Assembly (NCBI GenBank): GCA_016215605.1
Contig: JACRJB010000021.1
Location: 1 to 64,000, forward strand
Origin: Rhodopseudomonas palustris
Lineage (GTDB): Bacteria > Pseudomonadota > Alphaproteobacteria > Rhizobiales > Xanthobacteraceae
Length of the DNA stretch: 64,000 nt
Direction: 5' to 3'
In this document: positions 1-8,079 of the stretch, in pieces
Position numbering within the stretch: position 1 is the stretch's first letter
Layout of the letters: the number at the start of each line of letters is the position of its first letter
Notes under the pieces: generated by a model
Database searches by the model: none
The model's input: the letters and a program-made list of their open reading frames with translations, nothing else
Told to the model about the DNA's origin: nothing
Made by a program: the position numbers and the translations under genes

Positions 1-1
1 C

Positions 2-130
2 CGAAGGCTGGCCGCCAAGGGCAAGCCTCACAAACTCGCCCTGGTCGCTTGCGCTCGCAAGCTGATCATCTTCATCAACACGGTTGTCGCCCGCGGCACT
101 CCTTGGACCGCCAAACCAAATGCGATCTAA
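2..130 (+). mobile_element. 3' end of an IS110-type transposase gene (partial)
   Basis: The first 42 codons of the window read in frame to a TAA stop at 128-130 and give the typical C-terminus of IS110/IS116/IS902 transposases: a KPHKLALVACARKL stretch followed by ARGTPW. This is the tail of the transposase_20 domain, which carries the conserved serine of these DEDD/serine-type transposases. The rest of the gene lies left of the window, so I cannot say whether the element is intact. IS110 elements lack clear terminal inverted repeats, so the right end cannot be placed exactly; it must fall between the stop and the end of tlyA, 40 bases downstream. Confidence 0.82.
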
Positions 131-169
131 TGGTTGCTCAGAATGAGGCCAGTGCATGTGGACAGGACG

Positions 170-910
170 TCACCCTCGGCGGGCGCCGAGGAAGAACTCG
201 GTATTGCCGTCGCCGCCGGCGATCGACGAGGCGAACACCTCGATATCGGTGCAGCCGAGCGAGGCGGCGAATGCGGTGATGTCGTCGATCACCGCGCGAT
301 GCGCTTTGGCGTCGCGGACGATGCCGTGCTTCGACGGCACCTCGAATTGCGGCTTGATCAGCGCCAGCAGGCTGATCGGCGCGGCGGCCAGCGACAGCGC
401 CGCCGGCAGGATCAGTTTCAGCGAGATGAAGCTGGCGTCGATCACCACGACGTCGGGCCGCTGCGGCAGCCGCTTGCCGGCGAGGCTGCGGATGTCGGTT
501 TCTTCCATCGACACGATCTTGGCATGGCCGCGCAGCGACGGATGCAGCTGATCGCGGCCGACATCGACCGCGAACACCAGCGCCGCGCCGTTGGCGAGGA
601 GCACCTCGGTGAAGCCGCCGGTCGAGGCGCCGACGTCGAGGCAGACGTGGTCCTCGATTTCGATCGGATAGCGCTCCAGCGCGCCTGCGAGCTTGACGCC
701 GCCGCGCGACACCCACGGGTGCGCCGGCTGGGCGTCGAGCACGGCGTCGAGCGCGATCTGCTCGGAGACTTTGGTCACCGGCTTGCCGTCGGCGAACACC
801 AGCCCGGCCTCGATCGCCGCCTGCGCCCGCGCCCGGCTCTCGAACAGGCCGCGCTCGACGAGGACAACGTCGGCGCGCTTGCGGAGTGTGGAATCGGGCG
901 GCTTGGCCAT
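170..910 (-). CDS. tlyA: TlyA-family rRNA 2'-O-methyltransferase
   Basis: A 246-residue TlyA/hemolysin A-like protein. An N-terminal S4 RNA-binding domain (from RADVVLVERGL to about residue 65) is followed by an FtsJ-like methyltransferase fold with the SAM loop LDVGASTGGFTE, then VVIDASFISLKL and LIKPQFEV. The family methylates ribose 2'-OH of cytidines in 16S/23S rRNA using SAM. I chose the ATG at 910 rather than the longer frame to 1045 because MAKPPDSTLRKRADV is the usual family start and it lies two bases after the stop of the upstream gene, suggesting translational coupling. The protein ends with the expected FFLGARRG tail, so the nearby insertion sequence has not truncated it. Confidence 0.9.
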   Translation of the reverse strand: MAKPPDSTLRKRADVVLVERGLFESRARAQAAIEAGLVFADGKPVTKVSEQIALDAVLDAQPAHPWVSRGGVKLAGALERYPIEIEDHVCLDVGASTGGFTEVLLANGAALVFAVDVGRDQLHPSLRGHAKIVSMEETDIRSLAGKRLPQRPDVVVIDASFISLKLILPAALSLAAAPISLLALIKPQFEVPSKHGIVRDAKAHRAVIDDITAFAASLGCTDIEVFASSIAGGDGNTEFFLGARRG

Positions 911-912
911 GA

Positions 913-1479
913 TTAGCTCGCCGCCTTCGGCCGCAGTCGCTTCGCCGCGATCTGCACGCAGGCCTCGAATGTGGTGAGATCGTGCCAGATATCGGCCGGT
1001 GCAGCTGGAGGCGTTACTAACGGCGCGCCGTGCAGCTCCAGACAATGAATCAGCATCAGATTATCAGGCAGACCGAAATCCTCGACCGCAAGTCCGTCGG
1101 CGCCGATCAGCAAACTGTCGCGTTCGGTAATTGTCTCGAAGCGCCGGGTGCGGTCGACATAGTTCGCCGGGTCGTTCGAATAGCCGAGCACGAGCTTGCC
1201 GCGGCCCGCCATGTAGCCGAGTTCATAGACCGTGCCGGCGTCGGCGCTGGGGCCGCGGAACGGCGTCAGATTGGCGATGATCGCATCGGCCGCGTCCATC
1301 ATCGCCTGGTTGCCGCGGAAGATCTGCAGCGACGCATCATGCGCCGCCAGCGCCACCGCATTGTCGAGCGGAAACAGGCCGGTGAGGCCGTAGCGCGCGC
1401 ACAGCCCGGCCTTGCGCCGCCCGATCTCGAGCGCGTCGGGCAGGAAGACGTCGGGGCCGGCGAGGTAAACTTTCGTCAT
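913..1479 (-). CDS. Nucleoside 2-deoxyribosyltransferase family protein
   Basis: 188 residues beginning TKVYLAGPDVF, the hallmark start of the nucleoside 2-deoxyribosyltransferase fold, followed by ADAIIANLTPFRGPSADAGT, which carries the active-site region, and YELGYMAGRGK. The family transfers or hydrolyses the deoxyribose-base bond of (deoxy)nucleosides or nucleotides. Whether this member is a transferase or a hydrolase such as a nucleotide-pool sanitiser cannot be told from sequence alone. The stop is two bases upstream of the tlyA ATG, so the two genes are probably co-translated. Upstream lies a palindromic repeat that separates the pair from dxs. Confidence 0.8.
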   Translation of the reverse strand: MTKVYLAGPDVFLPDALEIGRRKAGLCARYGLTGLFPLDNAVALAAHDASLQIFRGNQAMMDAADAIIANLTPFRGPSADAGTVYELGYMAGRGKLVLGYSNDPANYVDRTRRFETITERDSLLIGADGLAVEDFGLPDNLMLIHCLELHGAPLVTPPAAPADIWHDLTTFEACVQIAAKRLRPKAAS

Positions 1480-1522
1480 TTCGGGATTCGCCTCGGTCGG
1501 CGTCAGCCGATCGGGGCGAAGG

Positions 1523-1562
1523 CCCGGAATCCATACTCCCTGCAGGGGTTATGGATTCCGGG
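1523..1562. repeat. Intergenic palindromic repeat (REP-like)
   Basis: A 13-base arm at 1523-1535 (cccggaatccata) is perfectly repeated in inverse at 1550-1562. The spacer contains the palindrome ccctgcaggg, so almost all 40 bases fold into one hairpin. A further nested pair (gctcac at 1565-1570, gtgagc at 1611-1616) encloses a ggccggccgaaggccgg core, and the sequence gccccggaatgac closes the unit near 1628. Units of this look recur between genes in Rhodopseudomonas and Bradyrhizobium. It sits after dxs and before the deoxyribosyltransferase gene, where it may also act as a transcript end or mRNA stabiliser. Confidence 0.75.
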
Positions 1563-1658
1563 TTCGCTCACGGAGCCTGTCATCGGGCCGGCCGAAGGCC
1601 GGACCCGTTGGTGAGCGCCCCGGAATGACTCGTGGAGAGACTGTCGCAGCTGACAAGC

Positions 1659-3584
1659 CTACGCCAGCTTCACCGTCTCGGCCTTGTGTTCCTTGCCGAG
1701 CGCTTCGAACACCTTCTTGACGATCGCCTTGGCGTCGAGGCCGGCATTGGCGTACATCGCGGTCGGGGTGTCGTGGTCGAGGAACATGTCGGGCAGCACC
1801 ATCGCCCGCATCTTGACCTCGCCGTCGAGCTTGCCGTGCTCGGCCAGCGTCTGCATCACGTGGCTGCCGAAGCCGCCGATCGAGCCTTCCTCGATGGTGA
1901 TCAGGATCTCGTGCTCGTTCGCCAGCTTCAGCACCAGATCGACGTCGAGCGGCTTCATGAAGCGCGCGTCGGCGACGGTGGTGGAGAGACCGAGCGTCGC
2001 CAGCTCTTCGGCGGCCTTCTCGCATTCGGCCAGCCGGGTGCCGAACGACAGCAGCGCGACCTTGTTGCCCTGGCGGATGATGCGGCCCTTGCCGATTTCC
2101 AGCGCCACGCCGACTTCCGGCATCTCGACGCCGCGACCTTCGCCGCGCGGGTAGCGCACCGCGCTCGGCCGGTCGTCGATCGCCACCTGGGTCGCCACCA
2201 TGTGCACCAGCTCGGCTTCGTCGGAGGCCGCCATGATCACGATGTTGGGCAGGCAGCCCAGATAGGCGTTGTCGAACGAGCCCGCATGGGTCGCGCCGTC
2301 GGCGCCGACCAGGCCGGCGCGGTCGATCGCGAAGCGGACCGGCAGATTCTGGATGCAGACGTCGTGCACCACCTGGTCGTAGGCGCGCTGCAGGAAGGTC
2401 GAGTAGATCGCGCAGAACGGCTTGTAGCCTTCGGTGGCGAGACCGGCCGCGAAGGTCACGGCGTGCTGCTCGGCGATGCCGACGTCGAAGGTGCGCTTCG
2501 GGAACGACTTCTCGAAGATGTCGATGCCGGTGCCGGACGGCATCGCGGCGGTGATGCCGACGATCTTGTCGTCCTTCTGCGCTTCCTTGACCAGGCTCTG
2601 GCCGAACACGTTCTGATAGGACGGCGCGTTCGACTTGGCCTTGGCCTGGGTGCCGGTGGCGATGTCGAACTTGACCACCGCGTGATACTTGTCGGCGGCG
2701 GCTTCGGCCGGGCCGTAGCCCTTGCCCTTTTGGGTGACGACGTGGATCAGGAACGGGCCGGTGTCGGCGTCGCGGACGTTCTGCAGGATCGGCAGCAAAT
2801 GATCGAGGTTGTGACCGTCGATCGGGCCGACGTAGTAGAAGCCGAGCTCCTCGAACAGCGTGCCGCCGCCCATCATGAAGCCGCGGGAATATTCCTCGGC
2901 GCGGGCGGCGCGGTCGGCGATCAGCTTCGGCAGATGCTTGCCGATCTGCTTGCCGGCCTCGCGCAGCGAGCGGTAGGTCTTGCCCGAATACAGCCGCGAC
3001 AGATAGGCCGACATCGCGCCCACCGGCGGCGCGATCGACATGTTGTTGTCATTGAGAATGACGATAAGACGGGAGTTCATCGCGCCGGCGTTGTTCATCG
3101 CCTCGTAGGCCATGCCGGCCGAGATCGAACCGTCGCCGATCACCGCGATGACGTTGTTCTTGACGCCCGACAGCTCGCTGGCGACCGCCATGCCGAGGCC
3201 GGCCGAGATCGAGGTCGAGGAATGGCCGGCGCCGAACGGGTCGTAGGCGCTCTCGGTGCGCTTGGCGAAGCCGGACAGGCCGCCCGGCGTGCGCAGCGTG
3301 CGGATGCGGTCGCGGCGGCCGGTCAGGATCTTGTGCGGGTAGGCCTGGTGGCCGACGTCCCAGATCAGGCGGTCGCGCGGGGTGTCGAAGACATAATGAA
3401 TGGCGGTGGTCAGCTCGACCACGCCGAGGCCTGCGCCGAAATGTCCGCCCGTGACCGAGACCGCGTCGATCGTTTCCTGCCGCAATTCGTCGGCAACCTG
3501 ACGAACCTGATCGACCCGGAGCTTGCGCAAATCTTCCGGCGTGCGGATGGTGTCGAGAAGCGGAGTTTTACTCAAATCGGTCAC
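1659..3584 (-). CDS. dxs: 1-deoxy-D-xylulose-5-phosphate synthase
   Basis: Condenses pyruvate and glyceraldehyde-3-phosphate to DXP, the first step of the MEP isoprenoid pathway, using thiamine diphosphate and Mg2+. The 641-residue protein has the full transketolase-like layout: [12 protein letters not shown] near the N-terminus, the TPP motif [18 protein letters not shown], the linker [14 protein letters not shown], the pyrimidine domain with [15 protein letters not shown], and the C-terminal domain ending [16 protein letters not shown] chose the GTG at 3584 ([19 protein letters not shown]) because this is where Dxs proteins begin; the upstream frame to 3695 is low-complexity and unlike the family. 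Length matches the family. A CRP-type dyad lies about 146 bases upstream. Confidence 0.96.
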   Translation of the reverse strand: MTDLSKTPLLDTIRTPEDLRKLRVDQVRQVADELRQETIDAVSVTGGHFGAGLGVVELTTAIHYVFDTPRDRLIWDVGHQAYPHKILTGRRDRIRTLRTPGGLSGFAKRTESAYDPFGAGHSSTSISAGLGMAVASELSGVKNNVIAVIGDGSISAGMAYEAMNNAGAMNSRLIVILNDNNMSIAPPVGAMSAYLSRLYSGKTYRSLREAGKQIGKHLPKLIADRAARAEEYSRGFMMGGGTLFEELGFYYVGPIDGHNLDHLLPILQNVRDADTGPFLIHVVTQKGKGYGPAEAAADKYHAVVKFDIATGTQAKAKSNAPSYQNVFGQSLVKEAQKDDKIVGITAAMPSGTGIDIFEKSFPKRTFDVGIAEQHAVTFAAGLATEGYKPFCAIYSTFLQRAYDQVVHDVCIQNLPVRFAIDRAGLVGADGATHAGSFDNAYLGCLPNIVIMAASDEAELVHMVATQVAIDDRPSAVRYPRGEGRGVEMPEVGVALEIGKGRIIRQGNKVALLSFGTRLAECEKAAEELATLGLSTTVADARFMKPLDVDLVLKLANEHEILITIEEGSIGGFGSHVMQTLAEHGKLDGEVKMRAMVLPDMFLDHDTPTAMYANAGLDAKAIVKKVFEALGKEHKAETVKLA

Positions 3585-4021
3585 GGCGATCTTCCAGTCT
3601 TGACTATGGGGTTGGTGAGGCCCGCGACGATGGTCCGAACTGTCCAATCCACGGGAGCCCACCTGGCCCCCGCCTCCTTGTTCAGGAGAAATCAACGATC
3701 GAAGCGATACAGTGCGCCTCGTTCAGTCGAAGTGATCTGGATCACTTAATTGCGGCAGCACACGTCCACCGAACTTGACACCGCCGCCTCGGCAAAGTGT
3801 CACGCGCGGCACATAAGCTCATACCTTTACACAAAGCTGAATTCAAAGCCAACCAGGGGGCGCCCAACGCCTAGCCAGCCTGCGTAAACTTTTGGCCAAT
3901 AAGGTTGATCCACGAATTTCTGGAACCGGTTGTTGCGGCCCGGTCACGGTTTCGCGATACCCGTGCGGGCTGTTTGCCCGTCAGCTAATACCGACGAAGC
4001 TGTCGTTTTCCTGAACGAAAG
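3585..4021 (-). promoter_or_regulatory. Upstream region of dxs
   Basis: A 437-base stretch without a credible gene between xseB and dxs, unusually long for this gene order. It contains the 18-base dyad at 3730-3747, described separately, and locally AT-richer sequence around 3820-3920. I see no convincing sigma-70 hexamer pair on the minus strand and no RNA gene that I can recognise, but the length suggests that dxs has its own regulated promoter here. Confidence 0.45.
3730..3747. promoter_or_regulatory. CRP/FNR-superfamily-like operator upstream of dxs
   Basis: The arms aagtgatc (3730-3737) and gatcactt (3740-3747) are perfect inverted repeats around a two-base spacer. The core reads GTGA-N6-TCAC, the half-site geometry of CRP-type boxes, and the inner TGAT-N4-ATCA also matches the centre of FNR/FixK anaeroboxes. 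It is about 146 bases before the dxs GTG. Regulator identity is inference. Confidence 0.5.
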
Positions 4022-4273
4022 TTATTGGACGTCGAGCGGCTCGGTTCCGACCGGCTGGCCCTGAGCGTCGGTCGTGATCTTGTCGACCCGGGCTTCGGCC
4101 TGGCGCAGCAGGTCCTCGCAGCGGCGCTTCAGCGCTTCGCCGCGCTCGTAGATCGCCACCGATTCCTCCAGCGGAACCTTGCCGTCTTCGAGCCGCTTGA
4201 CGATGGTTTCGAGTTCCTCCATCGCGCGCTCGAAGCTCAGCTTCTTGACATCGGCGGGGGCGGCGTCGGCCAT
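4022..4273 (-). CDS. xseB: Exodeoxyribonuclease VII small subunit
   Basis: An 83-residue XseB protein with the diagnostic helix-hairpin sequence SFERAMEELETIVKRLEDGKVPLEESVAIYERG, read here in two parts (residues 13-30 and 31-45). It partners the XseA large subunit to degrade single-stranded DNA to oligonucleotides in repair. xseA is not in this window. It lies 71 bases downstream of the HDAC-like gene on the same strand and upstream of dxs, the usual alphaproteobacterial order. Confidence 0.92.
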   Translation of the reverse strand: MADAAPADVKKLSFERAMEELETIVKRLEDGKVPLEESVAIYERGEALKRRCEDLLRQAEARVDKITTDAQGQPVGTEPLDVQ

Positions 4274-4344
4274 CGGCGGCTCCTGGATGCGCCGCGGCGC
4301 GGCCGGCGGCTGGTCTTGGTGGGGCGGTGAGGCGAGGGCGCCGC

Positions 4345-5274
4345 TCAGGCGCCCATCAGCGCGCCGACATGGGCGGCGACCGATTCACTCAGGCCGTGCA
4401 AGTCATAGCCGCCCTCGAGCACCGAGACAATGCGACCGCCCGCGGTCTTGTCGGCGACGTCCATCAGCTTCTGCGTCACCCAGGCGAAGTCCTCGGCGTG
4501 CAGGTTGAGGCTCGCCAGCGGGTCGCGGTAATGCGCGTCGAAGCCGGCGGAGATCACGATCAGCTCCGGCGCGAAGCGCTCGAGCTGCGGCAGGATCGCG
4601 GTCTCGAACGCGAAGCGGAACTCCTTGCCGCCGTCTTCGGAAGCCAGCGGCGCGTTGACGATGTTGTCGTGCTCGCCGCGCTCGCCGGCCGAGCCGGTGC
4701 CGGGAAACAGCGGCATCTGATGCGTCGAGCAGTACATCACGGTGCGGTCGCCCCAGAAGATGTCCTGCGTGCCGTTGCCGTGATGGACGTCGAAATCCAC
4801 CACCGCGGCGCGCTCGATGCCGTATTTGCGCTGCGCATAGCGCGCCGCGATCGCGGCGTTGCCGAAGAAGCAGAACCCCATCGGCTTGGTGACTTCGGCG
4901 TGATGGCCGGGCGGCCGCGTCGCCACGAAGGCGTTGGCGGCCGTGCCCTTCATCACCGCATCGACCGCCGAGACCGCGCCGCCGACGCCGCGCAGCGCCG
5001 CTTCGAACGTGCCGGGCGACATCGAGGTGTCGCCATCGACATAGACGATGCCCGTCGAGGGCGACATGTGGCGCATCTCGACGATGTGGTGATCGGTGTG
5101 GCACAGCGCGATGTGCTCGAGCGAGCCGATCGGCGCCTCGCCGCGCGCCAGCGTCGCGAACCGCTCGGCGGTCAGCGTCTTGTTGACGGCGATCAGCCGC
5201 TCGGCGCGTTCGGGATGGCCCTCCGGCGTATGATGCTCGAGACACGCGGAATGGGTCAAAAACAACGTGGTCAT
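4345..5274 (-). CDS. Histone deacetylase/AcuC/AphA-family zinc deacetylase
   Basis: A 309-residue arginase/deacetylase-fold enzyme. The zinc and catalytic motifs are all present: PPGHHA (121-126, catalytic His pair), DVHHGNGTQDIF (162-173, Zn-binding Asp and His) and SAGFDAH (242-248, second Zn-binding Asp), ending with the LEGGYDLHGLSESVAAH tail of the class II HDAC/acetylpolyamine amidohydrolase group. It should remove acetyl or related acyl groups from small molecules or proteins in the cytoplasm; the substrate cannot be deduced. It heads the minus-strand group HDAC-xseB. The ATG at 5274 is followed directly by the conserved TLFLTHSACLEH start. Confidence 0.88.
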   Translation of the reverse strand: MTTLFLTHSACLEHHTPEGHPERAERLIAVNKTLTAERFATLARGEAPIGSLEHIALCHTDHHIVEMRHMSPSTGIVYVDGDTSMSPGTFEAALRGVGGAVSAVDAVMKGTAANAFVATRPPGHHAEVTKPMGFCFFGNAAIAARYAQRKYGIERAAVVDFDVHHGNGTQDIFWGDRTVMYCSTHQMPLFPGTGSAGERGEHDNIVNAPLASEDGGKEFRFAFETAILPQLERFAPELIVISAGFDAHYRDPLASLNLHAEDFAWVTQKLMDVADKTAGGRIVSVLEGGYDLHGLSESVAAHVGALMGA

Positions 5275-5494
5275 TCGTCAGCGCCTGAAACGTCCGATCC
5301 GGAAAACGACAATATCTGAAGATGAACTTAGTTATCCGCTGCGTGTCGCGGAAGGGCAGCTTAAGGCTTAGAGCATCTTTCGGCAAAGTGGAAACCCCTT
5401 CGCCGACAGAAAATGTCCCGCGCGATCAGCACGACGCGCGGTGGAAATCCGCTAACCACGTTTGCGTGATACGCGCCGATCAATTCGTTCGCGC
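5275..5494. other. Intergenic spacer with a degenerate repeat copy
   Basis: No gene is supported here. The stretch 5369-5425 resembles a decayed, reverse-oriented copy of the repeat at 14477-14540: it shares tagagc, aagtggaaacc and a ttcgc-agaaaa block, with several substitutions between. The rest shows nothing I can name. It separates two minus-strand genes, so the promoter of the HDAC gene is probably within it. Confidence 0.45.
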
Positions 5495-7183
5495 TCAATT
5501 CACGCGCGCGATCCGATCCTGCGCGGCCGGTGCGATCGGGCTGTGCGCCTTGAAATAGCCGAACAGGGCGTCGACATCGTAGACGCCGGTCAGCCGATCG
5601 GTGCCCTGCGTGAACGGGGCGAAGCCGTCGCCGCCGGCGGCCAGATAGGCGTTGACCGTGACGCGATAGAAGCGGTCGGCCGCGATCGGCCGGCCGTGCA
5701 GCAGCATCCGCTCGGCGACGATGCGTGCGCCGGGCGTGGCGGTATTGTCCCAGACATAGCTGAAGCCGTGCGACACCTGCAGGATGCGCGGCCGCGCCGG
5801 GTCCTGCCATTGCAGCTCCAGCGCCGCCTTGAGCTGCGCGCCGGTCAGCGTCATCGTCACCAGCTGATTGCGGAACGGCTGCGCCGCGAACACGTCGCCG
5901 AACGTCACCTTGAAAGGCGCCTGGCCGTCGGCCGCGCCGTTGATATCGGCGCGCAGGCCGCCCGGATTGGTGATCGCGATCTCGGCGCCGCCGGTTTCCT
6001 TGTCGCTTGTGGCGGCGAGCTGGGCGTCGGCGACCAGATCGCCGAGCGCGCTTTCGCCGGCCGCATTCGGCATCCGCGACAGCGATGCGGTGACGCTGCC
6101 GGCCGGCCGCGCCGCGATCGGCCCGGCGAGCCGGTCGTAGCTCGCGATCAGCGCGGTCTGCGCCGGGTCCTTTGCCAGCGTTTCGGTGCTGACCACGACG
6201 TTGTCGGCGGTGGCGCGGACGATGTCGCGGGTCTTCGGATCGAGCACGAGGTCGATCGCGGTGACCAGCGTGCCGTATTTGTCGCCGCTGGTGACCAGCC
6301 GGCCGTCGATCGTGCAGCTGTAGGCGCGGTGGGTGTGGCCGCTGATCACTACATCGACGGCCCTGTCGAACTTCCTGACAATGTCGACGATCGGCCCGGA
6401 TATTCCCGGACAGTCGTTGATTCCGCCGCTCGGAAATCCGCCTTCGTGGATCAGCACCACGATCGCCTCGACGCCCTGCGTCTTGAGCTCGGCGACCTGC
6501 GCGTTGACGGCGTCGGCTTCGTCCAGGAATTGCAGCCCGGCGACACCCGGCGGCGACACCATGGTGGGCGTCGCCTTCAGCGTCAGGCCGATGAAGCCGA
6601 CCGGAATGCCGCCGAAATGGCGGATCGCATGCGCGGGGAAAACCGTCTTGCCGGTCGCGGTCTCGACCGTCGAGGCAGCCAGATAGTTGAACTTCGCGCC
6701 GGTAAATGGATGCGGTCCCATGCAGCCGTCGACCGGATGGCAGCCGCCGTTCTGCATCCGCAGCAGTTCGGTCTTGCCCTCGTCGAATTCGTGATTGCCG
6801 ACCGCCGACAGCGCCAGCCCCATCAGCGACATCGACTCGATGGTCGGCTCGTCGTGAAACATCGCCGACAAAAACGGGCTGGCGCCGATCAGATCGCCGG
6901 CAGCGACGAAGATGCTGTGGACGTGTCCCGCGCGCAACTGCTGGACCAGCGTCGCCATGTGCTCGGCGCCGCCGGCCGGCACGCTGATCTTCTTGGCCGG
7001 GTCGGCCGGGTCTGGCAGCAGGATGCCGCCCTGCGGCGGCTGCAGATAGCCGTGGAAATCGTTGATCGCGAGAATCCGCAGCTCGACCGGCATCGCCGCG
7101 TCGTCGGCCCGCAGCGCGGTGGCGGCGAGCGTCAGCGCCAATGCGGGCGCGAGGAGGGCGAGGCGACGTTTGAGACAGGTCAT
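5495..7183 (-). CDS. Secreted 5'-nucleotidase / UshA-type metallophosphoesterase
   Basis: A 562-residue exported enzyme. Residues 1-26 form a Sec signal peptide (KRR, then an Ala/Leu-rich core ending ALRA). The N-terminal calcineurin-like domain has the dimetal motifs: ILAINDFHGYLQP (residues 37-49), AAGDLIGASPFLS, AVGNHEFDEG and ISGHTHRAYSC. The C-terminal half (from about 340) is the 5'-nucleotidase substrate domain with GGLRADI and TFGDVFAAQPFRNQLV. It should hydrolyse nucleotides in the periplasm to nucleosides and phosphate for salvage; UDP-sugar hydrolase or 2',3'-cyclic phosphodiesterase activity is equally possible. It is transcribed away from the cytochrome gene at 7398, leaving a 214-base divergent spacer. 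Confidence 0.88.
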   Translation of the reverse strand: MTCLKRRLALLAPALALTLAATALRADDAAMPVELRILAINDFHGYLQPPQGGILLPDPADPAKKISVPAGGAEHMATLVQQLRAGHVHSIFVAAGDLIGASPFLSAMFHDEPTIESMSLMGLALSAVGNHEFDEGKTELLRMQNGGCHPVDGCMGPHPFTGAKFNYLAASTVETATGKTVFPAHAIRHFGGIPVGFIGLTLKATPTMVSPPGVAGLQFLDEADAVNAQVAELKTQGVEAIVVLIHEGGFPSGGINDCPGISGPIVDIVRKFDRAVDVVISGHTHRAYSCTIDGRLVTSGDKYGTLVTAIDLVLDPKTRDIVRATADNVVVSTETLAKDPAQTALIASYDRLAGPIAARPAGSVTASLSRMPNAAGESALGDLVADAQLAATSDKETGGAEIAITNPGGLRADINGAADGQAPFKVTFGDVFAAQPFRNQLVTMTLTGAQLKAALELQWQDPARPRILQVSHGFSYVWDNTATPGARIVAERMLLHGRPIAADRFYRVTVNAYLAAGGDGFAPFTQGTDRLTGVYDVDALFGYFKAHSPIAPAAQDRIARVN

Positions 7184-7397
7184 CAGGGGTCCGGTGGGCT
7201 TTGGCTCGGCGCGGGCATCGCTCAGGCGGGCGGCGCTGGCAACCGGTTTGTTGCCGCAGCGCTGTCCGTCCGCGCGGCGAAGCGCCGCTGCCGACCGTTT
7301 ACGCCGCGGCGATTGAGGAATCGCAAACCGTCGGCGCCGGCGTCGTGGTCACCTGTGCGTCTCGCGCCGGTCGGCGCGTCGTCTCGACAGGTGCCGT

Positions 7398-7898
7398 ATG
7401 CGCTCGAAACCGCTCCCGTTCGTCCTCGCCACGCTGCTGCTCGCCGGCCTCGCGCCCGCCGCCGCGCAGCAGACCGCGTCTCCGCCGCCGCCGGCCGATG
7501 TCGTCAAGCCCGGCAATCCGCGGCTCGCCGATCTGATGGAAGCCGCGCAGGCGCGGCACATCAAGCTGTGGTTCGCCGGCATCACCGGCAATTGGAAGCT
7601 CGCCGCCTACCAGAACCGCCAGATCAAGACCCGGCTGCAGGACGCCGCCGCGCTCTACCAGAGCCTGCCGGTCGACGACGTCACCACCATGGCCAAACCG
7701 ATCGCCGCGCTCGCCACCGCGATCGCCGCCGAAGACAGCAAGGCGTTCGTCAAGGCCTATGGCGAACTAACAGCCGGCTGCAATTCGTGCCACCGGGAGG
7801 TAAAGCTGGGATTCGTCGAGCTGAAGACGCCGGCGGTCAATCCGTTCAGCGACCAGATCTTCGAGCCCAGGAAGATCGTCGAGCCGAAGAAGAAGTAG
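7398..7898 (+). CDS. Periplasmic monoheme cytochrome c, cytochrome c'-like
   Basis: 166 residues. A signal peptide (residues 1-23, ending PAAAQ) leads into a mostly helical domain with a single heme c motif, CNSCH, at residues 128-132 near the C-terminus. A C-terminal heme site in a four-helix protein is the cytochrome c'/c-556 arrangement. The KXPAVNPFSDQIFEP tail after the heme is not part of classic cytochrome c', so I call it only cytochrome c'-like. It precedes the PQQ-type dehydrogenase, which carries its own heme domain, so it may accept its electrons; that link is inference from position. Confidence 0.75.
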   Translation: MRSKPLPFVLATLLLAGLAPAAAQQTASPPPPADVVKPGNPRLADLMEAAQARHIKLWFAGITGNWKLAAYQNRQIKTRLQDAAALYQSLPVDDVTTMAKPIAALATAIAAEDSKAFVKAYGELTAGCNSCHREVKLGFVELKTPAVNPFSDQIFEPRKIVEPKKK

Positions 7899-8079
7899 CG
7901 CGCGCCGTTCCGGTCGCTATTTCAGTGGCGGAGTTCGTCATTCCTGGCTCTCCGCTGCGCGGCGCCCCGGCACGACGAGCGCGTGGTTGTCGCGCCGGCA
8001 AGCCGCTTCGCGACTTGCCCGAAACGGATTCCTGATCGATCCTGCCGGTCCCAGCGAGAGTCAGGCAGGAGGCCGCCGG

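Noticed and set aside
1632-3749. 705-codon open frame antisense to dxs
   Set aside because: His/Arg/Gly-rich shadow of the conserved dxs gene in a GC-rich genome; no family resemblance.
5462-8035. 857-codon plus-strand frame across the 5'-nucleotidase
   Set aside because: Low-complexity antisense shadow that runs through an intergenic region and a cytochrome gene in another frame.
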